This document shows, one piece after another, positions 7,649 through 15,722 of a stretch of DNA of 64,000 bases. Made by a program: the position numbers and the translations under genes. Position 1 is the first letter of the stretch; each line of letters begins with the position of its first letter. Below the pieces are notes generated by a model. That model did no database searches. It was not told the DNA's origin and saw only the letters and a program-made list of their open reading frames with translations. The stretch comes from Tamlana sp. 2_MG-2023. GTDB taxonomy: Bacteria > Bacteroidota > Bacteroidia > Flavobacteriales > Flavobacteriaceae. The DNA lies in assembly GCF_030548465.1 (NCBI RefSeq), contig NZ_JAUOSF010000005.1, forward strand, positions 248,001 through 312,000, given 5' to 3'.

Positions 7649-8887
7649 CTATAATATACGTAGATAATTTAAGATTTGGACTACGGCTCCTGTATTCTTT
7701 TTAATGAAGACCTCATTTTTATGACCAGCTTCAAGGCGATTCACCTCATTTGAAATCAAAAGATTAAGTGTGTAATCGAACGTTTTTTGATTGGATATTG
7801 AAAACATTCCACCGTTGTCAATTAGGGCTTTTGCTTCGGGGAATTTATCATAATGATTTCCTATAATTATAGGAATACCAAAAACGGCTGGCTCCAAAGT
7901 ATTGTGTAAACCTGTATGGCCCAAAGCTCCTCCAACATAAGCGATATCAGCATAGTTGTAAATTTTAGTGAGAATACCTATGGTGTTAACAATAAACACT
8001 CTGGCTTCAGATAAGTTATACTTTTCTTTTTCAGTGAACAAAACTGAGGATACCTTTAGCTGTGTTTGGAGATTTTTTATCTGCCCCGCTTTTATATTGT
8101 GAGGAGCAATGATAAATTTAATATCTTTTTCAGCATGTTTATTAATGAAGTTTATGAGCAGAGACTCGCCTTCAGGCCATGTGCTTCCGGCAACAATACA
8201 AAGTTTATCGGTTTTAAAATCTTCGATGAATTCTAACGTGTTGTCAATATCTAATTGACTTGTAACACGATCGTAACGGGTGTCTCCAGAGACGGTGACA
8301 TTATTATAATTTATAGAATTCAATAAGGTTTTTGAAACTTCATTTTGAGTAAAAATGTGTTCAAACGCAAATAAGGCTTCGCGTAATGATTTACCATAAA
8401 ACTTAAAAAAGGATTGGTTTTCTCTAAAAGCTGCAGATATTAATATGGCTCGATGCTTTCTTTGTTTCAATTCATTTAAAAAAACAGGCCAAATATCATA
8501 TTTGACAAAGATGGTAAGTTCTGGGTTTACAATATCTAAAAACTGCTTGGCGTTGTCTTTGGTGTCTAAAGGGAGGTAAACGACTACATCTGCAATTGGT
8601 GAATTTTTTCTAATTTCATAACCCGAAGGCGAAAAGAAACTTAGTATAATTTTATGGTTTTTATAATGCGCTCTAAGGGCTTTAAAAACAGGGAGGCCTT
8701 GTTCGTATTCTCCTAAAGAAGCACAATGAAACCATAACGTTTTATCTGAAGGGTTTATGCCTTGCTTTAGGAGATTGAACGTGTTTTTTCGTCCTTCTAC
8801 CCCCTTTTTTAGCTTTTCGTTAATTAAAGCGCCACCATTTAAAATGACTTCAGTTAATTGTATTCCAATGTTATAAATTAAACCCAC
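7649..8887 (-). CDS. waaA: 3-deoxy-D-manno-octulosonic acid (Kdo) transferase
   Basis: The 412-residue protein adds Kdo to lipid A in LPS core assembly at the inner face of the cytoplasmic membrane. It has an N-terminal hydrophobic anchor, the family motif LWFHCASLGEYEQGLPVFKAL, the segment FVKYDIWPVFLNEL, and the C-terminal donor-binding part (VGGALGHTGLHNTLEPAVFGIPIIIGNHYDKFPEA). The length and motif order are normal for GT30 WaaA. It is followed by the lipoprotein gene in the same direction after about 75 bases. Confidence 0.93.
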   Translation of the reverse strand: MGLIYNIGIQLTEVILNGGALINEKLKKGVEGRKNTFNLLKQGINPSDKTLWFHCASLGEYEQGLPVFKALRAHYKNHKIILSFFSPSGYEIRKNSPIADVVVYLPLDTKDNAKQFLDIVNPELTIFVKYDIWPVFLNELKQRKHRAILISAAFRENQSFFKFYGKSLREALFAFEHIFTQNEVSKTLLNSINYNNVTVSGDTRYDRVTSQLDIDNTLEFIEDFKTDKLCIVAGSTWPEGESLLINFINKHAEKDIKFIIAPHNIKAGQIKNLQTQLKVSSVLFTEKEKYNLSEARVFIVNTIGILTKIYNYADIAYVGGALGHTGLHNTLEPAVFGIPIIIGNHYDKFPEAKALIDNGGMFSISNQKTFDYTLNLLISNEVNRLEAGHKNEVFIKKNTGAVVQILNYLRIL

Positions 8888-9027
8888 TCTTTTTTCTTTA
8901 TGCTAAAATACATTTCTTTAAAATAATTTAAAGACTAAACTTTTAATTGTTTGATTATTCATATGTGTAAGATAAAAATTAGCAGATTATTGGTAAGTGT
9001 TTGGGGGCTAAACAACAATGATTTTTG

Positions 9028-9035
9028 TAAATTTG
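9028..9035 (+). promoter_or_regulatory. Probable promoter of the DegT-galE operon (TAAATTTG with TTTG at -33)
   Basis: An exact -7 box TAAATTTG is preceded by TTTG at 9000-9003, 24 bases upstream. The predicted transcript has a leader of about 75 bases with two hairpins. Confidence 0.6.
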
Positions 9036-9071
9036 TGAATCGCAAGCCCACTTTGGGTTTTCATTAAAATT

Positions 9072-9101
9072 AGTCTTTGCTAAGCTGAAAATTAGCAGAC
9101 T
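9072..9101 (+). promoter_or_regulatory. 5' UTR hairpin before the DegT aminotransferase gene
   Basis: AGTCT-tt-GCTAA (9072-9083) pairs with TTAGC-AGACT (9092-9101), giving ten base pairs with one two-base bulge. A T-rich run (TTAATCTTTTTT) follows, just before the ATG at 9116. It could be an attenuator or an mRNA-stabilising element. Confidence 0.4.
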
Positions 9102-9115
9102 TTAATCTTTTTTAG

Positions 9116-10249
9116 ATGAGAAAAATTCAAATGGTTGACTTAAAAGGTCAATATAACGAGATAAAAGATATCGTTAATCCTTCCATTCAAGAGGTAATCG
9201 AAACTACAGCATTCATAAATGGGCCAAAAGTTCATGATTTTCAAAAAAAATTAGAAACCTATTTGGGCGTAAAGCATGTTATTCCGTGTGCCAACGGAAC
9301 CGATGCTTTACAAATTGCAATGATGGGTTTAGGTTTGAAGCCAGGAGATGAGGTTATTACGGCTGATTTTACTTTTGCCGCAACGGTAGAAGTGATTGCA
9401 TTATTACAGCTTACACCAGTTTTAGTTGATGTTAATCCAGATGATTTTAACATCAATATTGAAGCTATTAAAAATGCTATCACGCCTAAAACTAAAGCGA
9501 TTGTTCCAGTGCATTTGTTTGGACAATGTGCCCACATGGAGGCGATTATGGAAATAGCCAAAGCCCACAATTTATACGTGATTGAAGATAATGCTCAAGC
9601 TATTGGAGCTAATTACACCTATAAAGACGGGACTAAAGTGAAAGCTGGTACAATAGGAGATGTGGGAGCAACTTCATTTTTTCCTTCAAAAAACTTAGGT
9701 TGTTATGGAGATGGTGGCGCTATTTTTACTAATGATGACGATCTGGCACATACCATTCGTGGGATCGTAAATCATGGGATGTACGAGCGTTACCACCATG
9801 ATGTTGTTGGTGTTAATTCTAGATTAGATAGCATTCAAGCAGCTGTTTTGGATGCCAAATTACCACTTTTAGATGCGTATAATAAACGTAGAATAGAGGC
9901 TGCAAATAAGTATGATGCCGCTTTTGAGGGTGTTGAGAAAATAGAAACACCTTTCCGTTATGGAGCAGCCGACAACCATGTATTTCACCAGTATACCTTA
10001 AAAATTACGGGAGTCGATCGCGATGCTTTAGTAAAGCATTTAAACGAAAAAGAAATTCCTTGTGGCGTGTATTACCCAATTCCGCTTCATAAACAAAAGG
10101 CCTATTTGGATGAGAGATATAAAGAAGCCGATTTTGAAGTGACTAATCGATTGGTGAAAGAGGTTATATCATTACCTATGCATACCGAATTAGACGATGA
10201 ACAAATTAACTATATAACAACAACTATTAAAAACTTTATTAATGAATAA
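9116..10249 (+). CDS. DegT/DnrJ/EryC1/StrS-family PLP aminotransferase
   Basis: The 377-residue protein belongs to the nucleotide-sugar aminotransferases that act on UDP- or dTDP-keto-sugars in LPS, capsule or glycoprotein sugar synthesis. Motifs are CANGTDALQIA, the cofactor-binding EDNAQAIGA and the PLP-lysine segment FFPSKNLGCYGDGGA (K192). The substrate cannot be read directly. The neighbouring galE, whose start overlaps this gene by 8 bases, suggests a sugar-nucleotide operon for surface polysaccharide. The start is an ATG preceded by a hairpin leader. Confidence 0.9.
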   Translation: MRKIQMVDLKGQYNEIKDIVNPSIQEVIETTAFINGPKVHDFQKKLETYLGVKHVIPCANGTDALQIAMMGLGLKPGDEVITADFTFAATVEVIALLQLTPVLVDVNPDDFNINIEAIKNAITPKTKAIVPVHLFGQCAHMEAIMEIAKAHNLYVIEDNAQAIGANYTYKDGTKVKAGTIGDVGATSFFPSKNLGCYGDGGAIFTNDDDLAHTIRGIVNHGMYERYHHDVVGVNSRLDSIQAAVLDAKLPLLDAYNKRRIEAANKYDAAFEGVEKIETPFRYGAADNHVFHQYTLKITGVDRDALVKHLNEKEIPCGVYYPIPLHKQKAYLDERYKEADFEVTNRLVKEVISLPMHTELDDEQINYITTTIKNFINE

Positions 10250-11264
10250 AATTTTAGTCACTGGCGGTTTAGGGTTCATAGGATCCCATACCGTTGTAGA
10301 ATTACAAAATAAAGGCTACCAAGTCGTAATTATCGACGATTTATCAAATTCATCAGAGGATGTTTTAGATGGCATTACTGCGATTACCGGGAAAAAACCA
10401 CTGTTTGAAAAATTAGATTTAAAAGACAAAGCAGGTGTGGAGTCTTTTTTTGCAAAGCATAATGATGTGAAAGGTGTTATTCACTTCGCAGCGAGTAAAG
10501 CTGTAGGAGAGAGTGTGCAAGAACCTTTATTGTATTATGAAAATAATATTGGAACTTTAGTATACATTCTAAAGGAGTTAAAAAAGTTGCCATCTGCAGC
10601 TTTTATTTTTAGTTCATCATGTACTGTTTATGGTCAAGCCGATGAATTACCGATTACTGAAAATGCTCCTGTAAAGCAAGCCGAATCACCTTACGGAAAT
10701 ACGAAACAAATAGGTGAAGAAATTATTAAAGATACCTGTAAAGTTGTGCCTACCTTAAAGGCGATTGCTTTACGTTACTTTAATCCAGTAGGTGCTCATG
10801 AAACTGCAGAAATTGGTGAATTACCAATTGGAGTACCTCAAAACCTAGTGCCATTTATTACGCAAACCGCAATTGGCTTACGTGAAGAATTATCTGTTTT
10901 TGGTGATGACTACCCAACACCAGACGGTACCTGTATTAGAGATTATATTCATGTTGTCGATTTAGCTAAAGCTCACGTTGTGGCGCTTGCGCGTTTATTA
11001 GAAAATAAAAACAAAGAGAACTTTGAAACTTTTAATTTAGGAACAGGAACAGGAAGTTCTGTACTTGAGGTTGTGAAATCTTTTGAAAAAGTTTCTGGAG
11101 AAAAATTGAATTATAAGATTGTAGGTAGACGTGAGGGTGATATCATTTCAGCTTATGCCGATACCAATAAGGCTAATGATGAATTGGGATGGAAAACCAC
11201 TTTATCTTTAGATGATGCTATGCGTTCTGCATGGAAATGGGAGCAGAAAGTGCGTGGTGCTTAA
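10242..11264 (+). CDS. galE: UDP-glucose 4-epimerase
   Basis: The 340-residue short-chain dehydrogenase interconverts UDP-Glc and UDP-Gal (or the GlcNAc/GalNAc pair). It has the NAD-binding loop TGGLGFIGSHT (residues 7-17), the active-site SSSCTVYG and Y151-x3-K155. The C-terminal GRREGDIISAYADTNKANDELGW is diagnostic of GalE. It overlaps the aminotransferase gene by 8 bases and ends at a strong terminator. Confidence 0.95.
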   Translation: MNKILVTGGLGFIGSHTVVELQNKGYQVVIIDDLSNSSEDVLDGITAITGKKPLFEKLDLKDKAGVESFFAKHNDVKGVIHFAASKAVGESVQEPLLYYENNIGTLVYILKELKKLPSAAFIFSSSCTVYGQADELPITENAPVKQAESPYGNTKQIGEEIIKDTCKVVPTLKAIALRYFNPVGAHETAEIGELPIGVPQNLVPFITQTAIGLREELSVFGDDYPTPDGTCIRDYIHVVDLAKAHVVALARLLENKNKENFETFNLGTGTGSSVLEVVKSFEKVSGEKLNYKIVGRREGDIISAYADTNKANDELGWKTTLSLDDAMRSAWKWEQKVRGA

Positions 11265-11296
11265 AATTTATTGTGATAAAATTAAATACGAAAGAA

Positions 11297-11323
11297 GGTT
11301 GCTAAAATTTAGCAGCCTTTTTT
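11297..11323 (+). terminator. Intrinsic terminator of the DegT-galE operon
   Basis: GGTTGCTAAA pairs with TTTAGCAGCC (one G-T pair) with a tight loop, and six T follow. Confidence 0.85.
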
Positions 11324-11367
11324 ATTGAATTCTATTTGAAAGAGATTTTGTTATGTTTGTAAATTGT

Positions 11368-11380
11368 GACACAGCATGTC
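11368..11380. promoter_or_regulatory. Putative operator upstream of sRNA gene 1 (GACACAGCATGTC)
   Basis: This imperfect 13-bp palindrome ends 24 bases before the -7 box of sRNA gene 1. The same position in copy 2 carries a perfect version, so the site is probably a regulator-binding site near -33. Confidence 0.45.
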
Positions 11381-11404
11381 GTATTAAATTCAGGAATAGG
11401 ATAG

Positions 11405-11412
11405 TACCTTTG
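11405..11412 (+). promoter_or_regulatory. -7 box of sRNA gene 1 (TACCTTTG)
   Basis: This is an exact TAnnTTTG match. The first transcribed base is expected near 11418. The 24 bases between the palindrome and this box are largely conserved in copy 2. Confidence 0.65.
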
Positions 11413-11417
11413 AAACG

Positions 11418-11509
11418 TTAATTGATAGTAAAATATTTTTCATAAGTTTAAGTTTTGTTAGTTTGAAAAGGCTACAAAATGTTAGAATTGACATTTTGTA
11501 GCCTTTTTT
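11418..11509 (+). ncRNA. Putative small RNA, copy 1 (about 92 nt)
   Basis: This is a short transcription unit with its own -7 box and a strong intrinsic terminator: a 13-bp perfect stem GGCTACAAAATGT/ACATTTTGTAGCC at 11470-11503, then six T. The body has stops in all frames and no ATG-initiated reading frame. About 57 bases after the promoter are identical to copy 2 except for one change. No family is recognised. Both ends are estimates. Confidence 0.68.
11470..11509 (+). terminator. Intrinsic terminator of sRNA copy 1
   Basis: This is a 13-bp perfect stem with an 8-base loop, followed by six T. Confidence 0.88.
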
Positions 11510-11559
11510 ATTTGATCACTTTTCTGAAGTTGATATTACGGTATGAGTTTTATAAGACA

Positions 11560-11572
11560 GACACGGCGTGTC
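11560..11572. promoter_or_regulatory. Putative operator upstream of sRNA gene 2 (GACACGGCGTGTC)
   Basis: This perfect GACAC/GTGTC palindrome ends 24 bases before the -7 box of sRNA gene 2, exactly as in copy 1. Confidence 0.5.
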
Positions 11573-11596
11573 GTATTAAATTCAGGAATGGGGTCG

Positions 11597-11604
11597 TATC
11601 TTTG
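11597..11604 (+). promoter_or_regulatory. -7 box of sRNA gene 2 (TATCTTTG)
   Basis: This is an exact TAnnTTTG match at the same place as in copy 1. Transcription is expected to begin near 11611. Confidence 0.65.
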
Positions 11605-11610
11605 AAACGT

Positions 11611-11703
11611 TAATTGATAGTAAAATATTTTTCATAAGTTTAAGTTTGGTTAGTTTGAAAAAGGCTACAAAAATGTATAAATAACATCTTTGTAGCCTTT
11701 TTT
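11611..11703 (+). ncRNA. Putative small RNA, copy 2 (about 93 nt)
   Basis: This is the second unit of the tandem duplication, with the same promoter layout and an almost identical 5' half. The terminator stem keeps the GGCTACAAA/TTTGTAGCC pairing (11663-11671 with 11689-11697) but its loop has diverged. Paired changes and loop drift, with stem and promoter kept, suggest selection on the RNA. No reading frame is present. Confidence 0.68.
11663..11703 (+). terminator. Intrinsic terminator of sRNA copy 2
   Basis: The stem is GGCTACAAA/TTTGTAGCC plus inner ATGT/ACAT pairs, followed by six T. Confidence 0.83.
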
Positions 11704-11742
11704 ATATTCCAGAATTTGAACTAGACCTTTTAATTATAAAAA

Positions 11743-12252
11743 TTAGGCCTTTTTCTTCTGAGTAAAACTTACGAATAATAAAATAATCATTCCAGCACTT
11801 ACCGACATATCTGCGAGATTAAATATCCCCGTTTTAAAAACACCTCCTAAATCGATGAATAAAAAATCGGTTACCGAACCATAAACAATGCGGTCGTAAA
11901 CATTAGCAATACCGCCACCAATAATACTTGCGAAGGCAAATAAACTCCAGTTGTCAAGAGTTTTATCCTTTAATATATGTCGTAAAACAAGACCTAAAAC
12001 AAGAATTGGTAGTACTAATAAAAAGATGATACGAAGGGTTGGGTTTAAGTCACTTCCCATGCCTAAAAACGCACCTGTATTTTCTACATTCATTAAAGTG
12101 AAATAATCTCCAATAATGGATATACGCTCACTTGATTGAGTCTCGGTTCTTCCTACAATATTTGCTCTAACAATAACTTTCGAAATTTGATCGGCAGCAA
12201 TTGTTAATATGATAACCGCAAATATATAAATGGAGCGTTTAGTTGGTTTCAT
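11743..12252 (-). CDS. lspA: Lipoprotein signal peptidase (signal peptidase II)
   Basis: The 169-residue integral membrane aspartic protease cleaves prolipoproteins ahead of the lipidated Cys. Four membrane segments are visible. The two catalytic aspartates lie in GGGIANVYDRI (D120) and FNLADMSV (D148), and the N-terminal DQISK motif is present. It overlaps the upstream fabD stop by one base, so the two are coupled in one transcript. Its products would include the several lipoproteins encoded in this window. Confidence 0.95.
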   Translation of the reverse strand: MKPTKRSIYIFAVIILTIAADQISKVIVRANIVGRTETQSSERISIIGDYFTLMNVENTGAFLGMGSDLNPTLRIIFLLVLPILVLGLVLRHILKDKTLDNWSLFAFASIIGGGIANVYDRIVYGSVTDFLFIDLGGVFKTGIFNLADMSVSAGMIILLFVSFTQKKKA

Positions 12253-13145
12253 TAATTCTCCGTTTCTAACGTTGCAGAAACTGTTTCAGAGGCTCTGTTT
12301 ATTTTTTTAACTAACCCTTGCAACACTTTACCTGGACCAACTTCAGTAAATAAAGTAGCGCCATCGGCAATCATTTGTTCCACAGATTGTGTCCAACGCA
12401 CAGGAGCTGTTAGTTGTGAAATTAAATTGGCTTTGATTTCAGCTTCATCAGTAATGGCAGAAGCTGTAACATTTTGATAAATTGGACAGTTTGGTTTGCT
12501 AAATGTCGTGTTTTCAATCGCAGCAGCAAGTTCTTCACGAGCAGGCTCCATCATTGGTGAATGAAAAGCTCCTCCAACTGGTAAAACCAAAGCACGTCTT
12601 GCTCCAGCATCTTTTAAAGCTTCACAAGCTTTGTTGATCGCTTCAATTTCTCCAGAAATAACCAATTGTCCTGGGCAGTTGTAGTTTGCAGCAACAACAA
12701 CACCGTCAATTTGTTTACATATATCTTCAACAACTTTATCTTCTAAACCTAAAACGGCAGCCATCGTACTTGGTTGTAATTCACAAGCTTTTTGCATAGC
12801 CAAAGCACGTTGAGAAACTAATTTCAGACCGTCTTCAAAAGTTAAAGCACCGTTGGCAACTAAGGCTGAAAATTCACCTAAAGAATGTCCAGCAACCATA
12901 TCTGGTTTAAAGCTATCACCTAAAGTTTTAGCTAAAATTACAGAGTGTAAAAAGATAGCTGGTTGCGTTACTTTAGTTTCTTTAAGGTCTTCTGCCGACC
13001 CTTCAAACATGATGTCTGTAATTCGGAAACCTAAAACTTTATTCGCTTTTTCGAATAATTCTTGAGCGAGTTCAGAGTTTTCGTAAAGGTCTAAGCCCAT
13101 CCCAGAAAATTGTGCACCTTGACCAGGAAATATATATGCGTTCAT
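12252..13145 (-). CDS. fabD: Malonyl-CoA:ACP transacylase
   Basis: The 297-residue enzyme loads malonyl groups onto acyl carrier protein for fatty acid synthesis. It has the FPGQGAQ oxyanion motif, the nucleophile in VAGHSLGEFSAL (S88) and the catalytic His in GGAFHSPMM. The length is normal for FabD. It is the first gene of a fabD-lspA unit. Confidence 0.96.
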   Translation of the reverse strand: MNAYIFPGQGAQFSGMGLDLYENSELAQELFEKANKVLGFRITDIMFEGSAEDLKETKVTQPAIFLHSVILAKTLGDSFKPDMVAGHSLGEFSALVANGALTFEDGLKLVSQRALAMQKACELQPSTMAAVLGLEDKVVEDICKQIDGVVVAANYNCPGQLVISGEIEAINKACEALKDAGARRALVLPVGGAFHSPMMEPAREELAAAIENTTFSKPNCPIYQNVTASAITDEAEIKANLISQLTAPVRWTQSVEQMIADGATLFTEVGPGKVLQGLVKKINRASETVSATLETEN

Positions 13146-13167
13146 TGTATTTATTTTTTTAGAGCTG

Positions 13168-13175
13168 CAAAAATA
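13168..13175 (-). promoter_or_regulatory. Probable -7 box of the fabD promoter (TATTTTTG on the minus strand)
   Basis: This is an exact TAnnTTTG match on the minus strand, 22 bases before the fabD ATG. Confidence 0.5.
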
Positions 13176-13190
13176 AGAATTATAAATTTA

Positions 13191-13350
13191 TACCAATTCT
13201 ATTTTGAAATTACTGTAAAAGAAAATGATGATTTTTTTCTTTATAGGAAACAGAAAAATAATGCATAGCCGTAGTTACGGATTCTTTTTATGTTGAAATA
13301 GAAAGAGAAAAAGGGCGTTTTATTACGGTAATTTCAATGTGGAATTGGTA
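13191..13350. mobile_element. MITE-like element, 160 bp, with 28-bp imperfect terminal inverted repeats
   Basis: The left end (13191-13218, starting TACCAATTC) and right end (13323-13350, ending GAATTGGTA) are inverted repeats matching at 24 of 28 positions. The interior has no coding capacity. It abuts the stop codon of the acetyltransferase gene. The size and structure are those of a non-autonomous element. No clear target duplication is visible and no related transposase is in the window. Confidence 0.6.
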
Positions 13351-13911
13351 TTAGCCGTTATCTATGGTCTTGATAATTTTAGCTGGATTACCAGCAATAA
13401 CCACATTATCTGGGAAGCTTTTAGTGACCACGGCTCCAGAACCTACAACCACGTTGTCGCCAAGTGAAACGCCTGGGCAAATGGTAGCATTACCTCCAAT
13501 CCAGACATTATGGCCTATAGAAATGGCTTTGCCAAGTTCTTTTCCGCTATTTCTTGCTTTAAATTCTAGTGGGTGCGTGGCCGTATAAATTTGGACATTT
13601 GGAGCAAACATGCAATTGTCGCCAATAGTCACTTCGGCGACATCTAGAATACAGCAGTTAAAATTCATAAAAAGATTTTTACCTGCTTTGATATTGCTGC
13701 CGTAATCGCAATAGAAGGGAGGTTCTGCAAATAAGTTTTCACCAGAGTTTGGTATTATTTTTTTTAAAACTTGCTGACGTTCCTCTAAGTCAAGTTCACT
13801 TAAACTATTGAATTTATGAAACAGTAAGCGCACCTGGTGGCGCTCTTTTGCTAACTCTGGGTCTGCGGGACTGTACATTTCTCCGGCGAGCATTTTGTCT
13901 TTTTCAGTCAT
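13351..13911 (-). CDS. Sugar O-acetyltransferase, maltose/galactoside acetyltransferase type
   Basis: The 186-residue protein has the Maa/NodL N-terminal helical domain (MTEKDKMLAGEMYSPADPELAKERHQVRLL) and a left-handed beta-helix with hexapeptide repeats (VTIGDNCMFAPNVQIYTATHP, IGHNVWIGGNATICPGVSLGDNVVVGSGAVVTKSFPDNVVIAGNPAKII). The catalytic His is in TATHPL. It transfers acetyl from acetyl-CoA to a sugar. The natural substrate is uncertain. The last codons touch the MITE-like element. It is 13 bases downstream of the oxidoreductase gene on the same strand. Confidence 0.9.
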   Translation of the reverse strand: MTEKDKMLAGEMYSPADPELAKERHQVRLLFHKFNSLSELDLEERQQVLKKIIPNSGENLFAEPPFYCDYGSNIKAGKNLFMNFNCCILDVAEVTIGDNCMFAPNVQIYTATHPLEFKARNSGKELGKAISIGHNVWIGGNATICPGVSLGDNVVVGSGAVVTKSFPDNVVIAGNPAKIIKTIDNG

Positions 13912-13924
13912 ATGTCTTTAGTTT

Positions 13925-15481
13925 TTATAGTCCAGAAACTGCGGCCTCTGCACAGCGTTCACCATCCATAGCAGCAGAAACAATTCCACCTGCATAACCG
14001 CCACCTTCCCCGCAAGGGTATAAGTTTGTAATTTGCGGATGTTCTAATGTGTCTGTTCTAGGAATTGAAACGGGTGATGAGGTTCGTGATTCCACACCTA
14101 CAATATTAGCTTCTTCAGTATAATAGCCCTTCATTTTTTGTCCGAAAGCCTCAAAACCTTTTCTCAATCTTCCGCCTATAAATTTCGGTAATAGCGAATG
14201 CAGCGGTGCTGATTTTAGTCCAGGTTGGTATGAGGAATCATTGAGGTTGTTTGAAAGTCTGCCCTCAACAAAATCTGTTAAACGTTGTGCTGGAGCAACC
14301 TGACTTCTACCACCTGCGGTAAAGGCTAAACGCTCTAAGTTTTTTTGATATTCTAAGCCTTTTAAAACGCCGAATTTTTCATATTTAGCCAAATCGGTGT
14401 CTACATTTATTTCCACAACAATGCCTGAATTGGCATATAAATTATTTCTTTTAGAAGGCGACATACCGTTTACAACCACTTCGCCATTAGCTGTAGCTGC
14501 AGGTACAATAAATCCACCAGGACACATACAGAATGAATAAACACCACGATTATTTACTTGTTGAACTAAGCCGTACGAAGCCGCAGGAAGTAATTCACTG
14601 CGTTCTCCAGCACAATGGTATTGAATGGAATCAATTATATGTTGCGGATGTTCCACACGAACGCCCATGGCAAACGATTTAGCCTCAAGAGCTACTTCTT
14701 TATCATGAAGTAAATAAAAGATATCTCTAGCGGAATGCCCCGTGGCTAAAATCACCTTATCAACAGCTAATTCGTCTCCGTTTTGAAGCTGAATGGCGTT
14801 TATGGCATTGTTTTTTAATTTAAAATCGGTAACACGAGTTTCAAAATGCACCTCACCACCATAATTTAAAATGGTTTCGCGTATGTTTTGAACCACTTTG
14901 GGTAATTTATTGGTGCCAATATGCGGATGGGCATCAATTAAAATTTGTTCCGTAGCGCCGTGAAAAACGAGGTTTTCAAAAATACGACGAACATCGCCGC
15001 GTTTTAAACTTCTGGTATATAATTTACCGTCAGAATAAGTTCCGGCACCGCCTTCACCAAAACAATAGTTCGAATCTTCGTTTACAAAATGATCCCGATT
15101 GATGGCTTTTAAATCGCGACGACGGTCTTGCACGTTTTTACCACGTTCTAAAACAATGGGTTTATAACCAAGTTCAATGCAGCGCAACGCGGCATACATG
15201 CCTGCAGGGCCGAAACCAATAATATGAACAGGTTTTGCTTTGGAAACATCTTTGTAGTCAAATTGATATTCGGAAGTTTTAGGAAGCACCTCACGAATAT
15301 AAACGGCTACTTTGTAGTTGAAAATAATTTTAGGTTTTCGAGCATCAATAGATTTTCGTAGCACTTTAACCCCAGTAATATCCTCACGGTCTATATCTAG
15401 TTTTAAAGCCGATTTTAACACCAAAATATCGCTGCGCTCTTCTTCCTTAAGCGTAATACGAAGTTGAATTTCTTTTACCAT
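13925..15481 (-). CDS. FAD-dependent oxidoreductase of the COG2509 type
   Basis: The 518-residue protein has an N-terminal cap of about 85 residues and then a Rossmann FAD site (HIIGFGPAGMYAALRCIELGYKPIVLERG). A second dinucleotide-type motif (VDKVILATGHSARDIFYLL) and the C-terminal FAD-contacting segment LYPCGEGGGYAGGIVSAAMDGERCAEA follow. This organisation is that of a widely conserved family of uncharacterised flavin dehydrogenases. The substrate is unknown. It seems to be the first gene of a pair with the acetyltransferase. Confidence 0.85.
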   Translation of the reverse strand: MVKEIQLRITLKEEERSDILVLKSALKLDIDREDITGVKVLRKSIDARKPKIIFNYKVAVYIREVLPKTSEYQFDYKDVSKAKPVHIIGFGPAGMYAALRCIELGYKPIVLERGKNVQDRRRDLKAINRDHFVNEDSNYCFGEGGAGTYSDGKLYTRSLKRGDVRRIFENLVFHGATEQILIDAHPHIGTNKLPKVVQNIRETILNYGGEVHFETRVTDFKLKNNAINAIQLQNGDELAVDKVILATGHSARDIFYLLHDKEVALEAKSFAMGVRVEHPQHIIDSIQYHCAGERSELLPAASYGLVQQVNNRGVYSFCMCPGGFIVPAATANGEVVVNGMSPSKRNNLYANSGIVVEINVDTDLAKYEKFGVLKGLEYQKNLERLAFTAGGRSQVAPAQRLTDFVEGRLSNNLNDSSYQPGLKSAPLHSLLPKFIGGRLRKGFEAFGQKMKGYYTEEANIVGVESRTSSPVSIPRTDTLEHPQITNLYPCGEGGGYAGGIVSAAMDGERCAEAAVSGL

Positions 15482-15722
15482 GCTGCGAAATTAATGAAAA
15501 TTGCCTTCGAATTGAAAAAAGCTTACAGAATCAAATAAATGATTTTATACGTGTCACATGATAATACTTCATGTTTTTGAGTTAGTTTTTAAACACTAAT
15601 CTAGGGGTAATGCTCAAATGGAGTATTACATTGAAGCGTCCTGTTTTGTATTATACCCAAAAGGAATACATTATCAATTAAAATTCTATTAACTCATCAA
15701 ATTTATAGCGAAATTATAAAAC

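Noticed and set aside
11418-11703. 6S-type RNA or a small protein pair
   Set aside because: The units are about 92 nt, far shorter than 6S RNA, with no large open bulge and no reading frame.
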